Assembly: GCF_907164915.1 (NCBI RefSeq)
Contig: NC_061865.1
Span: forward strand, 51,294,587-51,358,586
From: Impatiens glandulifera
Lineage: Eukaryota > Streptophyta > Magnoliopsida > Ericales > Balsaminaceae
Direction: 5' to 3'
Length of the DNA stretch: 64,000 nt
The position numbers were made by a program, and so were the translations under genes. A model generated the notes under the pieces. The model was not told where the DNA came from. It made no database searches and was given only the letters and a program-made list of their open reading frames with translations. Positions 1 to 12,746 of the stretch are shown piece after piece. The first letter of the stretch is position 1. Each line of letters begins with the position of its first letter.

Positions 1-1520
1 AAATATCAAACAAGATCTTATAGAATCAACTATTGGGTTACTTATTTTCTTTTTTAAAATGATATATATATAAAGAAAAGATTCTTGTGTGCATTGTACG
101 ATACAACAACTTGATCGTGACTAAGAAATTTTTGCTCCATTTTATACAATATGAGTTATAGTAATAACAGCTGCAAATGAATAAATTTCCTCAAGTAAGA
201 AAAATACTACTAAACGCGGCATGCAATATATTAAGAACTATAGTCATTAAATTGGAAAAAAAAAAATCAATTATAATATATACATACTTATATTGACACC
301 TTAACCCACACCACACATAATTGCGTGACAAACCTTACTATTTTTTAACATCTCTCTTTCCTTCATAACAAAAAAGAATACAATATCTTCTTTTACCCAA
401 TCTTGTAAATAAGTAAAAGGCGGTGGTTTTTACATTTTTTTTACGGGTTTTATAGCTTCTTATGAATTATGAACCAATGAAATGAATTGTATACCTAAAA
501 AGACAAATAAAAATGTGTTATTTTATAGTTTGTTTGTATTGAATTAAAGTGATCGGTTACAAACAAATTGTCCACTTTCATTAAGAGCAAAGATCCATAA
601 GATGGCGTTGGCAAAGTGATGTGAGAATTAAGTCATAAGAAGTACTCGGCACTCATAGACAAAATGGGACACTTTGCTTAGGGTTAGTTTGTTTAACCTT
701 ATTCGGTAATTGCGTATAGAGATTATTAATTAACAATGTCATTGTTATATGTTTGGTACGCTTAATCGATTAATTTAAAAACAACATTGAGAGATTTATG
801 GATATAGGTCATGAATTATATGTAAATGCCAAATGGGTGAAATAGTAGCAAGTATATATATGAATGAATTATTCTTCAATTGACCACTTATATTCACCAA
901 CATGTCACGTTATATTTATTTGATTTGACAAACTATAACCCCCACTCAACTTTTTCTGATATTGTTTTATGACTTAAGTCCAAAATTCTCTAAGTCCCAT
1001 CACATTAAGCTTAGTAAAAAAAACATTAATTCACTTTTATTCGAATATAACATGTCCATGGTAAAAATGTATAATTCTCTCAAGTTATTGAATGTATAAT
1101 TTTTATTTTTTATAGTGAGAAGTTTTTCATTTGTTCATGTGAAACAAAAAAACCAATGTTGTTAATTGTGACTTCTCTTACAAGTGAAACTTTATCTTGC
1201 TCTTGGATAGGAATCCAAGGCCCCGTGACAAGTTTGTTTTTTCTTTATTGCCTCGAATTCATACATAGAAATTCACAACTATCGTCATTGTGCTTAAACA
1301 ACATCTATCACGGAATACTACTAGAAAATGATCTTTATAAACTCCTCGTTAATGTTATTTATCATGACATTGATTAATAATCATTAACGACGATAAATTT
1401 TTTGTTTAATTTATTATAGTTTGAGAATTTTGTAAAGTCTTTACTAATGTTAATATTATTGCGTTAAAGATTTAATGTTAAGTGTTTACCGTCTAATTGG
1501 TCTTTCAAGGTGTACAAAAC
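1..1520. other. A+T-rich intergenic DNA, no gene seen
   Basis: I see no coding sequence here. The one open stretch (1156-1377) has no recognisable domain, no splice context and ordinary intergenic composition. A degenerate CACTA-like start (TACTACTAGAAAA, about 1317) is visible, but no partner end was found. Confidence 0.6.
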
Positions 1521-1530
1521 AATTTTTTAA

Positions 1531-2347
1531 GGGAAGAATGTCAATTTTACACACCAAGTTGTAGGAATGTGTCAAATTTACTTATTAAGTATAAAATTCT
1601 ATTTATATGTATGAATTTGTCAAAAAGTGTCAAATATATTTAAAATAACAGAAATGTTAAACGGTGTTAAAATTTTTGCCACATGTAATATCCACATATT
1701 TTTTATTTTTTTAAATTGACATTATTTTAATTATTTTTCCATTTAAACAAAACTTATTTTTACTTTCTCTCTCATCCCTCCACAACTCTCCATTTTTTTC
1801 TAATTTTTCTCTCTTTGATTAACTCAAGTTCTTTTGGATTTTTACCTTCTTCTAACCTCCAAATGCTCCCTAACTAAACTTTAAATAGTCATCATCGTTG
1901 GTGGAAGTTTTTGTTGGCCGATTCCTAAATCATAGACGTTGTGGCCAAAATCTTCATTAGTCGAACCCTAAATCATTGTCGCCATTAGCGGACATTGTCG
2001 AATCAAGGTAATAAAATTAATAATAAAATTACTCATAGATGAAGAAATGAAGAGAGAAATATTTATAGAAAATGGTAAGTTGTGAGGGTAAAGAAAGATA
2101 AAATAAATAAGAAAATATTTTAATGTTTTGTTTGAATAAAAAATAATTAAAGTAATGTCAATTTAAAAAAATAAAAAATATGTGGATATTATATGTGGCA
2201 AAAATTTTAACACCGTTTAACATTTCTGTTATTTTAAATATATTTGACACTTTTTGACAAGTTCATACATATAAATGGAATTTTGATACTTAATAAGTAA
2301 ATTTGACACTTTCTTACAACTTGGTGTGTAAAATTGGCATTCTTCCC
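1531..2347. mobile_element. Long-TIR MULE-type MITE, copy 1
   Basis: This 817-bp non-coding element has terminal inverted repeats of about 220 bp, starting GGGAAGAATG and ending CATTCTTCCC. It is flanked by a perfect 10-bp target duplication, AATTTTTTAA, at 1521-1530 and 2348-2357. A nearly identical copy lies at 28520-29338, also with a 10-bp duplication. Long TIRs and 9-11 bp duplications are typical of Mutator-like elements. The roughly 390-bp core is richer in G+C but has no open frame of note and no transposase, so mobility would need an enzyme supplied in trans. Confidence 0.9.
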
Positions 2348-2934
2348 AATTTTTTAATGACATTATTTTCTTCTGTTAAAAGTTTCTTTACGCCGTTAAA
2401 AATAACTTTAACTAATGGCAGATAATATATATCGTGGTTATATTGTTCTTTCTACTGCGATAAAATGGATTTTAACAACCTTAAGTTTCCATCGATAAAA
2501 TAATTTTAACTAATGGCATGATTACTCGTTTAATTAGACTTATACTATTCAAGGTTTTACTTAGTTGCCTTTTGTATTTAGTTTATGACGATCAGAATCG
2601 GCCTAGATGCGATCCCAAGGAGCTCATGGGCTATCAACTAGAACTTTAATTTTGAGTCAATTTAGAATTTTTATAATTTTTTTTTAAAAAAAAAAAATTG
2701 TTAATAAAAAATAGGTTATTTGGAAAAAAAAAATTTGTAAATGAGATGACAAAAAAAAAGCGAGGTAGTTAGGATTAGCGGCAAGTATAGCAACGGGTCT
2801 AGTTACAGTTGATATTGTCTTTTAGCCACGTAAATTAAATGGGAGACATTTTTCAATGTTATTTTTTTATTTTTTTAAAAATATTTATGTATATTAAAAA
2901 TGATAAAAATCGTTTAAGTACAACAACAAAACAT

Positions 2935-3475
2935 TACATAAAAAGAAAATAAATAAATAAATAAAATAGCAAGCGTTACTCAATATGTTATCGAACTCGT
3001 AATTCTCCAAGAAGAACGATTAACTCCTCAATGGACTCTACCGACTTTCCGGAATAAATCTCAGAAAATATCATAATAATAACATTATGAATGATACACA
3101 TCAGACGACTACGATCAGTAAAAGTTCGACGATTTCTATCCAACCAGATAGTCCACCAAAAAATAATTAATTTGGATGGTAACCCAGTTCTGTAGATATG
3201 TCATATTAGTCGCATCAATCCAAATTTTTTAATAACTACCCAAACACTCGGATATCACCCAATGAATCCTATTGATACTCCACAAAAGACTATGGGTACA
3301 AGTCACTCATCGATAGTGCAAAAATAAATGAGATCGATTCAATATTCTCGTGACACATACGACAATAACTAATCATAATACAACTTATTTTCATGCATAT
3401 ATTATTCGTAAAAATTTCACCGTAAATAACGCTTTATCCAAAGAACGAGATCTTTGATGAAATCTTTAACTCCCA
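2935..3475 (-). pseudogene. LINE retrotransposon remnant (C-terminal zinc-binding region)
   Basis: Read on the minus strand, this stretch keeps fragments typical of the end of plant LINE ORF2, after the reverse transcriptase. A phrase like IIFWWTIWLDRNRRTF lies near 3130-3180, with CHENIES-like and IGFIG-like blocks upstream of it. Several stop codons and frame changes interrupt it, so it is a dead 3' fragment. The zf-RVT assignment rests on motif resemblance only, and no LINE poly(A) end or target duplication was located. Confidence 0.5.
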
Positions 3476-3740
3476 AAATTTCTAACAACAAAAATGATAT
3501 GAACTCTTTATTTCGTTGTTAGTTATTAATATTACATATTTGCTGAATAGGCTAATTTTGTGGGTATTATTCCTATTATGTACCACCATTTATAAATAAA
3601 AAATAAAAAAAGAATAAGTGGGTTTTGATGTGAAATTGAATTCTTCCCATCCAGATTAACATATATAATACATATTTTCTATTCTTTTTCAGCAAAAATA
3701 AATAAATTAAAATGTACAAGTCATATCTAAATTTTAGAAA

Positions 3741-3849
3741 TGGGCCAATTGAGATGACCCAAAACCTGGTGTGGCCCAAACAAATAATAATAATTAAACA
3801 ATAATCATCTTAACAAGCCAAACGAAATAACTCTTTGTCAATTAGGGTT
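3741..3849 (+). promoter_or_regulatory. Site II and telo-box promoter motifs of the THUMP gene
   Basis: TGGGCC occurs at 3741-3746, its reverse complement GGCCCA at 3773-3778, and a telo-box-like TTAGGGTT at 3842-3849, all within about 220 bp upstream of the start codon at 3957. In plants, site II (bound by TCP factors) together with telo boxes marks promoters of ribosomal-protein, ribosome-biogenesis and other translation genes. That suits a tRNA-modification gene. The motifs are seen directly; the regulation is inferred. Confidence 0.5.
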
Positions 3850-3956
3850 CCGGCACCGGCTAGCAATCGGAAACTGCTCTTCTACTTGTGTTTTCCGACG
3901 AAAGCCAACGGAGGCGTGATCTATCATTAAGAAGACAACTAACTGAGCTTCTCATT

Positions 3957-5840
3957 ATGGCCGAAGAACAAATTGTAGGTTCAGAAATGAAAGGGGAAAT
4001 GAAGCCATGGGAGCAACATTCTTCTGTAATTACTCTCCCTCGTTTTGATTATAAAGCTCCTTCATCCCTCCTACAACATTCTCATTCTGGATTCCTTGTC
4101 ACCTGTCCCTTCAGTGAGATTCCTATCTCTCTCAATGTTCATTGTCTTAGTTCAAGTTCCATTTTTGTTCGTTTCAGTTCTTGTCCTGCTCATGTAGACT
4201 GTCATTTAATCAGTTTTTGGGATTTGTTGATCTGTTGGTTATTGCAGAAAGAGAGAAGAGTGCCACAAAGGAAGCTATCTCCATTCTTCAGAAGGTTTTT
4301 TTTTTTTATCTAAATTTGTCATTTTTATTCTTTGTTAATGCTTTCTTTTTCATGGGTTCCCAATAATAAGTGAATTATGGAATCAAAAGTACTTAATTAA
4401 GCTGATGTAAAGTCTATATCTTGATTAAACTTGATTTCAATTGGAAAGAGTCTTGGTTAAGAGACTAAAGATTTCAGGATTGATTCCCACTAAGAATACC
4501 CTAAATTGAAGTGGGGATTTGCTAGCTTTCTAAAAAAAGAAAGATGAAAAAATTAATAGAAATTAGACCTAAACTCGAAGAAAGGATTGAAATTTTCTGA
4601 AACATATTTGTTGTTCTGTTTACAGTATATTGATATTTGTAGTGGCTGCAACTCCGAAGATTTGAATAGAAATGACATAGATGTAGCATCTAAGAAAAGG
4701 AAAATTTGCGTTGATGATGCTGGAGTGAACTTGGAAGGTATCAATATCATTGAAAAGCACCCCTTATCATTTCCAAGGATCTAATTAAGTCTTTTATTTG
4801 TATTTGAATCCTGATAACATATAAATTTTCCAGATGATTCATGTGTGTCAGACAAGACCATAAAAAATGTTTCAGCTCTATCACTTGTGAAGCTAATAAG
4901 GAGTGGTTTGCTTCTCTTTACGCTCCCACAAGAAAACTCTTGTGATGTTGTCCAGATTGTATCAGCTATTGATAATGCTCTTGAATCTGGAAGCTTGAGT
5001 CCGCTTCTGTATGTCTTTTTCCCTTTTTGTCTCATTTTCCTTTATACAGTACACCTCGCCCTGGATAATCCTCTGTAAATCAGTTTAAACTATGAATATC
5101 TTCTGATGTTTAAACAGATGAGATCATCTAGATGTGTGGATCTAGGAAACAAAACTTAGTCAGATTCATAAACAGAAAATGTTTCTATCATAACTTTTGA
5201 ATGCTTTGTTTCAGTTGGTGCAACCGCATTTTCCCAATCCAAACAACTTCTTGCCTAAACGAAAAGGAACTTCATGATACAGTTACAAAGCTCGTAAAAA
5301 AGTTTGTAAACGGTAGACAGATGTCTTCCCAACCTATTATGAAGGTACATGCTAATTTCTCTTAATAAACTGCTTTTCAAAAAGCCTTGTTCTTAGTGGA
5401 GAATCGATTGGTATAGTTTGCAGTTGGGTATAACAGAAGAGGATTTGATGAAAAGGAAAGGAAATCTTCGAAAAACACTTCAATAGAAACCGAGGAATTA
5501 TCTTTATTAGACAGAAATAAGTGTTTTTCTATCGTGGCTGGCGCTGTTAAGGATGTGGTCTCTGATGCTGTTGTAGACTTAGTAAATCCAGAGGTGAAAA
5601 ACATTCTTTCAGTCACTCATTTATCTTGTCTGATTATCATGATTGATTTTTTGCTGATTAAGTCATGATGAAATGCAGTTATCGGTTTTAGTTGAACTGC
5701 TGCCTGTTTCTGGTCTACCCACTGGGAATTTGGTGGTTGCTGTCTCGGTTCTTCCTCGAACTCTTGTCACGACCAAACCGAAACTTTGTATTAAGGCTCT
5801 TTTGGTCTCTGATGATGTTAAGAAGGGTGATGTGAAGTAG
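3957..5840 (+). CDS. THUMP domain-containing protein, TAN1/THUMPD1-like tRNA acetylation adaptor
   Basis: Seven exons: 3957-4113, 4248-4294, 4626-4737, 4834-5008, 5215-5344, 5417-5593 and 5679-5840. Every intron is GT..AG, and the phases add up to 960 nt, giving 319 residues and a TAG stop. The ATG at 3957 (MAEEQ) is the first usable one; the open frame extends upstream only from a GTG. The N-terminal part carries an HSGFLVTCPFKREKSATKE block. The C-terminal THUMP fold follows, with FAVGYNRRG at about 208-216, a KCFSIVAGAVKDVV helix-strand segment and LVVAVSVLP near 284. Family knowledge: TAN1/THUMPD1 binds tRNA and helps the Kre33/NAT10 acetyltransferase make N4-acetylcytidine at C12 of tRNA-Ser and tRNA-Leu. 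No frameshift or stop was seen, so the gene looks functional. Confidence 0.9.
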
Positions 5841-7271
5841 GGTTTGAAGACAATAGTTATAGACTAGACACTACCTAAAAGATTACCCATATTGTTTTTG
5901 TTTGCTACAAGCCTATTTATTTTGTACTTTTGGAATTTTATTTTTTTGGTTTTTGTAATAGAATTGTGATATATTTGTGTAGGATTTTGAAAGATTTTAA
6001 ATGGAAATGTTTATGAGGTTTTTCCAAATTATCTGCTTGGTTAGGGTAAAGCTTATTATTCAAATGGATTGTCTGTTCATTATATATACTAACACTATCC
6101 CATATTGGTTTAGAACAAGACAATTAAAATTTTTACAATTCAATTTTAAATTTGTGGCTTTATGAGTTTATAAATTATATTGAAATAAATTAAATTTATA
6201 TTTACATATTCAAAATAATGATTATTGATTCAAATAAATGAACAAATGTAACTGATTTTGTAATTATAATTTTTTTTTTTAGTATTATTGGTTTATTATT
6301 ATTTTTTAAAATTAAGTTTACATTTAATTATATATTTAAATAATAATATATAATTAATATTTTTTAAAGTAAATTTATGGGTTTGTGTGTAAATTCTCAA
6401 TTATACAAATTTATAAATATCTAATCATTTTAAGTAATTTATTAGTTAGATATAGAATTTTGATATAATAAAAAAATTAATATATTATAGAAGTATATAA
6501 ACCATAGTTCTAATTTGTACTCGAAATAATATAATGTTGTGAAGAAAATGTTGATTTTTTAAGTTTTGTTTTTAATTAAGATTGATATATATATATATAT
6601 ATATATATTTTTATTTAAGTGTTTATTATCTGATTTATTAATCAATTTTATTAAAAAAAATGGTCACATTAGTTAGTTCAAATTTTTATTTTAAATAATT
6701 ACTATTTATTATTAATAATATTTATAGACATTTTCTATGACTATGTTTAACAAAAAAAAATGTTTAAAATTACTATTATAATTTATGTTAGTGTTTTATA
6801 ATTAATTTTGTTTAATTAATTATTTTAAATTTAGTTTATTAGTACAACAGAATTACTACATGTATATAATTGAATATATTGATTGGTTTGGCTAAAATAT
6901 ATTTGTATAATTTTTTCTTATTTTCCAACTTAACTATAATATTTAATCTAATTTATATATATAATAATTTGTGTTTAATATTAAATGAGTCATAAAATAA
7001 TTTTAAACCAATTAAAAAGATTATAACTAATAAACTAACCTTCCAAATTGCCAAAAAGTTTAATAAATTATATAAAATTAATATTGGTAAAAAAAATTAC
7101 ATAATAATTAATGAGCTAAAAGGCAATTTGTCTTGTAAACAACAAATGGTTTCTTTTCAATAAGAAATCAACTCTATTCCAAAATGCAACTAGTGCTACT
7201 ACATACCAAGGGATCTCATTCATACAAAACTCGTTTTTTTTTTCAGAGTAGAAAAAGCAAAAATAAATATA
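5841..7271. other. 3' flank and extremely A+T-rich spacer between convergent genes
   Basis: The first 100-200 bp probably hold the 3' UTR of the THUMP gene (T-rich, with AATAG/AATTT-rich signals near 5955-5990). The rest is low-complexity A+T sequence with a short (AT)n at about 6587-6608. No coding signal was seen. The flanking genes converge on this spacer. Confidence 0.6.
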
Positions 7272-10200
7272 TTATGAACTACAACGAGCAATAGAGAGAT
7301 CCAAGTTAATACTTTGATTTTGTGGCGAAGAATCACTAGAGTGAAGGGCAATAGATTCGATAATGTCGCTGCTTATTGAAGAAGCAGCACTTTGAGCCGA
7401 CGATGGACGATGCAATGAAAGTGACAAAGATAGTTCACAGTGCGAGGAGGCTTCTTCTTCGTCTAACTTCGCAAACTAGACGATAGAAATATCAATAACA
7501 ATTGTTCAAGTTAATTCGACTTCCCAAAATCGTAATCTTTACTTTTAATTTAAGACATGTGTAAAATACACAATTAAATTATTTGAATTATTCGACCTCT
7601 TTGAGATTTTTTTTCTTCTTATTTTATGCTAAAGTCATGTATAACTTTGTGAGAATGGTGAAAAGAAACAAAAAGAAATTAAATAAATAAAAAAAAGTCA
7701 ATTTTTAGGTCACTTAACATTCCCACCAAACTACTCAATCTCTACCAAAATAATTTTATTAGAAAAGGACACTAAGAAAAGACAAATAGAAAAGATAAAA
7801 AAAAGAGAGGAACTTAGGAACTTGTTTGATGTCCAAATAACCCCACTAGTGAACATATGAGCCTTTAAAGATATCATATTTCATTCTCACTAAAAATGTT
7901 ATAGGTTAAAAAGGATAAAAAAATCAAATAACCTAAATTATTTTTCTATAAAACCAATTAAAACCCCCCAAATTTACAGATCATCAAACAAGCTCTTAAA
8001 ACTATTTGAAAATAAGCAAATCAAATATCTATGGATATTCAAAACCCCTAGAGATAAAACTTTTGAAAACATACAATATTTTATTTTTTATGTATAATTA
8101 GTCTTTTATCTCTTTGTAAAATTAGGTGGGTTTTTGTAAGAAAAGTGTAACAAAAAAGAGGCACAAAAGTACAAATTGCTTCTGTAGTGTCTGTCTGTCC
8201 ACACATATGTTATTATGAGAGAGAAATTATTTTTTTATTTTTTTTTTCAAAATAAATGATAATGATTTTTTCATCAGTCAAATGTAATATTAAAAAGTAT
8301 ATTTGAAAATGATTTAAATTAGGAAAAAAATTATTTATTAGGATAAAATATAATTTTATCTCAAAATCTAACAAATATATTATTTATTTAATTAATTTAA
8401 ATAGTAAAATTATTCTCTACTTAAATACTTTCTTTCATGTTAATAAAAGACATATTTGAATAAGGTATTTTAATCCTAATAATTTAAAAATTAATTTTTC
8501 TTTTAATTTCATCCTTAATTTTTCGAGAAAAACCCAAAATCTCATTTCCTCAAAAGCCCCTAACTTTCGGCTTATACATTATATATAATTCAGCTTATAT
8601 TCTACTTATTCGTTCCAATTTATTCAATTAGAAAAAAGGGTTATAGGGAAAAATAATATGTTAAAACGTAAAATGTATATGTTTATAAATGATTGTATGA
8701 AATTATTATGCAATAGCTTACCTTGTGGAGATGGAGAGATGGATTATCCAATGGATGATGTGGAAGGAGACAGATCGGCTTTGGGACGTCGTCGGCGGCA
8801 GACATGGCCGGAGAAAGTGGAGGAGCACCACCAGTTTTGTCAGCCGTGGGCAGCTCAGAAGAGTAATCATGAAAAGTGTACGGATTGGTGACTGAATTAA
8901 TCCGATCGCATAATAATAATAATAATGATATTCTCTGTCTTTGGCCGCATTTCTTCAGCCTTTCTTTGTCCTCTGAAATTGTCTCTATTCCACCATCACT
9001 ATACACAATAAATTTTATATATTATTATTACAACAAAACAAAAAAAAATATAATCATAGCTTATTTGATCTTTGTATTTTAGGTTTTTTATTTATTTTTT
9101 AGTTTAAAAAAAATCAAAGTAAATTTTAATTTTAAATCTTAAATTAGTTTAATAAGAGAAATGATTGAGGGAGAGAATGACATGATGTAAATTTAATTAA
9201 AAAAAATAATAAAATTTCTCATTTAAAATATTTTTTATTATAAAAATTCCCTTTTTCAAAATCAAACATCCATTAAATTCTTATTAAAATAAACCCTAAC
9301 CAACAAACATCCAAAAGATCCATCAAATCTTTCATATAACATTTTTTTCAACCATGAATCAAATACCAAATTGTTCTTTCTTTACATTTATAAAATTTAA
9401 ATAAAAATATTATATTAATTAAAACAATTAAATTTTATAAAAATAAACCAATGAAGTCTACTATATATAATAATAATAAATCTTACCTTTTTGTAGTAAA
9501 GAAATTGGAATCTGATTCTTGCATGAGTGAAGAATATGTGTATCTCCTCCTCACAATATCATTCTCTTCATCTTCATCCATAACAAATTGTTTTCTTTTC
9601 TTGGTGGAACAACTCTTATCTGATGAAAAACACACATTTAGGTCAAAACTAAAACTAAAATGATAACCCTAAGGTCCATTTGGGTCTTGTTCAATATTGA
9701 GTTATTTCAATAAAAAAAGTAGATTATTTCTAAAAAAACTTGTTCCAATATTATTGAATGATTAAAACAAATATATTAATGATAATTTGAATAGTCTAAC
9801 AAAGAAATTTAAGCAAGACATATTTTCAATTGAGTTATAATAAAGATTACAAATAACCATCATGATTGAACAAGACCTTGGAAACAACATTTTAAAATAA
9901 TTGCATCCTACCAATAAAAAGAACAAACTTTTTTTGCCAAATTTCCAATTAGCTTTGATGGATCACTAATTTATTTACAATTTCTGGTCAGATCTAAATC
10001 CAATTCCAAATCCATAAAGAACATCAATTGAAATGTTGGGAACATTACTATAGACAACTTACCTTGTGGGTTGATCATATCACTCTTCATACTTCTATAC
10101 ATCTGTTTATAACAAATTATATATTAACCCCAATAAGACAAAACACAATAAAGTTACAATCTTTATTACATGATCATGATGGGTTTAACAGATAAAGTGA

Positions 10201-10475
10201 CCTGAAGATGGCTTTTGATATGAGAAATTGTAAGCCCTTTTACATTCATCAAGTGAAGAAGAAGCTTTGGAGTTGCTTCTGCAAATTAATTATAATCAAA
10301 ACCCAATATATATATATATATATAAATGATGGAGATCTGCAGAAGAAGAAAGAATTAAATAATTACTGTGTTGACCGCCGAGTGTTTGAATGGCTTGAAG
10401 GAAAGAGTGATGAAGATGAGGAGTCCATTTCAGACGAGGAACTTTAGACCTTAAGTATTGTCTCACGTTTCCCAT
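7272..10475 (-). CDS. GARP/G2-like MYB transcription factor with C-terminal EAR motifs
   Basis: Six exons on the minus strand: 10367-10475, 10202-10278, 10063-10102, 9487-9619, 8722-8998 and 7272-7475. All introns are GT..AG and phases close to 840 nt (279 residues, TAA stop). An in-frame TGA lies upstream of the ATG at 10475, fixing the start. Residues 9-67 form the single MYB-like GARP domain: RSKVPRLKWTPHLHHSF, then ATPKLLLHLMNVKGLTISH and the hallmark SHLQMYRSMK. This type binds DNA as G2-like/MYR or MOF1-like factors do. Exon 4 has a basic KKRKQ stretch, a likely nuclear signal. The tail has LSLSLSL (about 227-233) and LDLSI (about 270-274), both fitting the LxLxL EAR motif that recruits TOPLESS corepressors, so a repressor role is inferred. 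The last intron is long (1.25 kb). Confidence 0.9.
9157..9190. repeat. Solo MITE terminus in intron 4 of the GARP gene
   Basis: GAGAAATGATTGAGGGAGAG here matches the end of the MITEs at 12606-12746 and 62888-63046, but the opposite end is absent. It is probably a truncated copy lying in intron sequence. Confidence 0.4.
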
Positions 10476-11245
10476 CTTTTCCGGCGAACTAACCGTCGTT
10501 CCGGCCGCCGCCGTTCAAAAGAAAGAAAGATCACTTGAATAGAGTTTCTTTCTTTTTCTTCTTTGCTTCCTGCAGAGGAAAAACTGAAATCATCAAAAAT
10601 ATGAAATTTGATCATGTATATATTCTACTGCCAAGCTGCTGTTTATGCTTTTTGACCTTTATTTTTTATTATTATTATACAATGAAAGTCTTTATTATTA
10701 TTCAAAATCGAACGATCTCATTATATATATTTTTAATCATTAAATTAATTAAATTATTATTTTTAAATAGAAAAGTTAGTCTATCCTTAAATCATAATTT
10801 TAAATTTTATTTAAAATATTTTAAATGAGAATACAATATGTGATGTTTAGTCTTTTGAAACTAGATAACAATTATAATCAGTATATCTTGTGTTTTTTTT
10901 TTTTTTTTCTAATTTTAGTAGTGGTTGATTAGAAATGCATGGTATTGGAATGTATAATAAATACAATTAAATATATAATATAATCAGTTTATTTATTTAG
11001 TTTTTATATTTTATAATTGTTGGGATGGTAGTAGGAAAAAAAATCTGAACTAGAATATGATAGGTATAATAGTAAGAAAAAAATTACTAGTAAAATAGGG
11101 AAGAAACGATAAATGTGTCTTATGCCTCATCTTATTATTCTAATTTGAAATTACTTTTATTATTTAAGTTATCTTACAAATCATATTTTATATCAGCAAT
11201 TTTTATTTCTGAATTAAAAGAGAACTAACATTACATTTCACTCAA
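10476..11245. other. Upstream region of the GARP gene
   Basis: This holds the presumed promoter and 5' leader of the minus-strand GARP gene, with a CCGCCGCCG stretch near 10505 and T-rich tracts. The remainder is low-complexity A+T DNA. No clear TATA box position can be defended. Confidence 0.35.
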
Positions 11246-11512
11246 AGTCGATCCCGTTAAAAAAAAGCTCGATAATTTTTTGTTGCCCTAGGTTGAGTTA
11301 AATATTTTAATAAAAATGGTTTTTGGTGAAGTTTGAACCGATAACCAAATAAAATTTTTAAATTTTCATATAGAACCATTAAACTACAATATTTTATATT
11401 GAAAATAACAATATATTTAATTAAAACCTTACTATTTTTAATAAATGGGCTGTGAGCTCCCCTAACCCAAAGACTTGTCGGACTTACCTAGGGCCGGCCC
11501 TATTCCACCCTC
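11246..11512 (+). repeat. Dispersed repeat, possibly a hAT-derived element (copy 1)
   Basis: About 260 bp are shared with 63505-63805 in the same orientation, including AAAAAAGCTCGAT, GTTGCCCTAGGT, AACCAAATAAAATTT and AATGGGCTGT blocks. The right end contains AGGGCCGGCCCT, a palindrome like the termini of some plant hAT elements. The copies are clearly diverged, and neither has a coding frame or a proven target duplication. Confidence 0.5.
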
Positions 11513-12605
11513 ATAGTTCCTCGTTTAAACTCAAACTGTTTCTGGATGAAATATCATCAAAATTTTATCCTCAATAATAACAAATACAATTAAATATATA
11601 ATATCACTAATATATATTTTTTTATTTTTTATATTAGAGTTTTTATTTTATTTGTTTATAATAATATAAATTTGTAATATATTATTATTTATATATGTAA
11701 TATTAAAAATTTTATTTATATAATTTTATTTAAAAAAATTATTATTTTTTTTATTTTTTTTAAAAAAAGATTAGTATAACGTGTCCCCAACAAAGATTCT
11801 TAAAAACCTAACAGAGTAGGGTTGGTAGTAAGAACAAAATCCCCGAATTAGGATTTGTGGTGGGTATAGTAGTAAGAAAAAATCACTTGGTACAATAAGG
11901 AAGAGATGATAAATGCAAATTCCCGTTATATGCTTCATGTTATCCCTTTTTTCTTTTAACTTTTATCATTTAAATTTAAGCTATTTTAAAAATAATATTT
12001 TAATTTTATAAATTTAAATATTATAATAATTTAACCAATTAAAAATTCAAATAACCTAATATTAAATTAAGACATTATAAAAAAAATATACTAATAATTT
12101 TTAATCTCTTAATTCCTCTAACTTATTATTTAAACTGACTTGTTTATGTTCAAAAATTAAATCAAATTAGACCAAAGTTTATATGATAAAATATTTATAA
12201 ATTATAATATATATATATATATATATATTAATTAAGTTATAGTTAGAATGTTATTTAATTTTTGAAATATAAATTATTATTTAAAATTTAGATTTTTTCT
12301 TTATAGAAATTATGTAAATAACTTACATTTGGATTAATGATTTTGAGAATTTTAATTATTTAATCAAATGATTTACAGGATATTAATGTAAAATAGAAGA
12401 AAAAATATTGAAAAATCAAATCTATTTTAATTAATAATTAGATTATTGTGATTTTTAGTTAAAATTATGTGAAAAAATGTAGGTTATTTGAAAATTATTA
12501 AATTATTTTAATAAATGTCTCTGTCTGCCTGTCCTTAGAAAATATAGGTTTTTTAAAATTATTAAATTACTTTAATAAATACAGGCAACCGTAGTCATTT
12601 AATAA
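11513..12605. other. A+T-rich intergenic DNA
   Basis: Low-complexity sequence with a short (AT)n at about 12209-12228. It includes a second motif-sharing stretch (AGTAAGAAAAAATCAC near 11870) resembling 11060-11095. No gene was seen. Confidence 0.5.
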
Positions 12606-12746
12606 GGGAATTTGGTGAGGGAATGACGTGGCATCACCTTCATTGGTTGGAAAAGGTAAAAGTAGGAGGAAAGAGAGAAAAGAAAGAAATTATTTGATTT
12701 TTTCAGCGAATAAAATTATGCCACGTCATTCCCTCACCAAATTCCC
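12606..12746. mobile_element. Short MITE with 29-bp perfect inverted repeats
   Basis: The arm at 12606-12634 (starting GGGAATTTGGTGAGGG) is exactly inverted at 12718-12746, giving a 141-bp hairpin-capable element. A related element is at 62888-63046, and a solo end at 9157-9190. The right flank continues with AATCATTTCTC, which also flanks the other copies, so the original end may lie slightly outside. No clear target duplication was identified. Confidence 0.75.

Noticed and set aside
1314..1500. CACTA element start (TACTACTAGAAAA)
   Set aside because: No matching inverted end, no subterminal repeats and no 3-bp duplication were found.
8658..8891. 77-codon open frame on the + strand
   Set aside because: Antisense shadow of exon 5 of the GARP gene.
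10208..10447. 79-codon open frame on the + strand
   Set aside because: It is antisense to exons 1 and 2 of the GARP gene and spans the intron between them.
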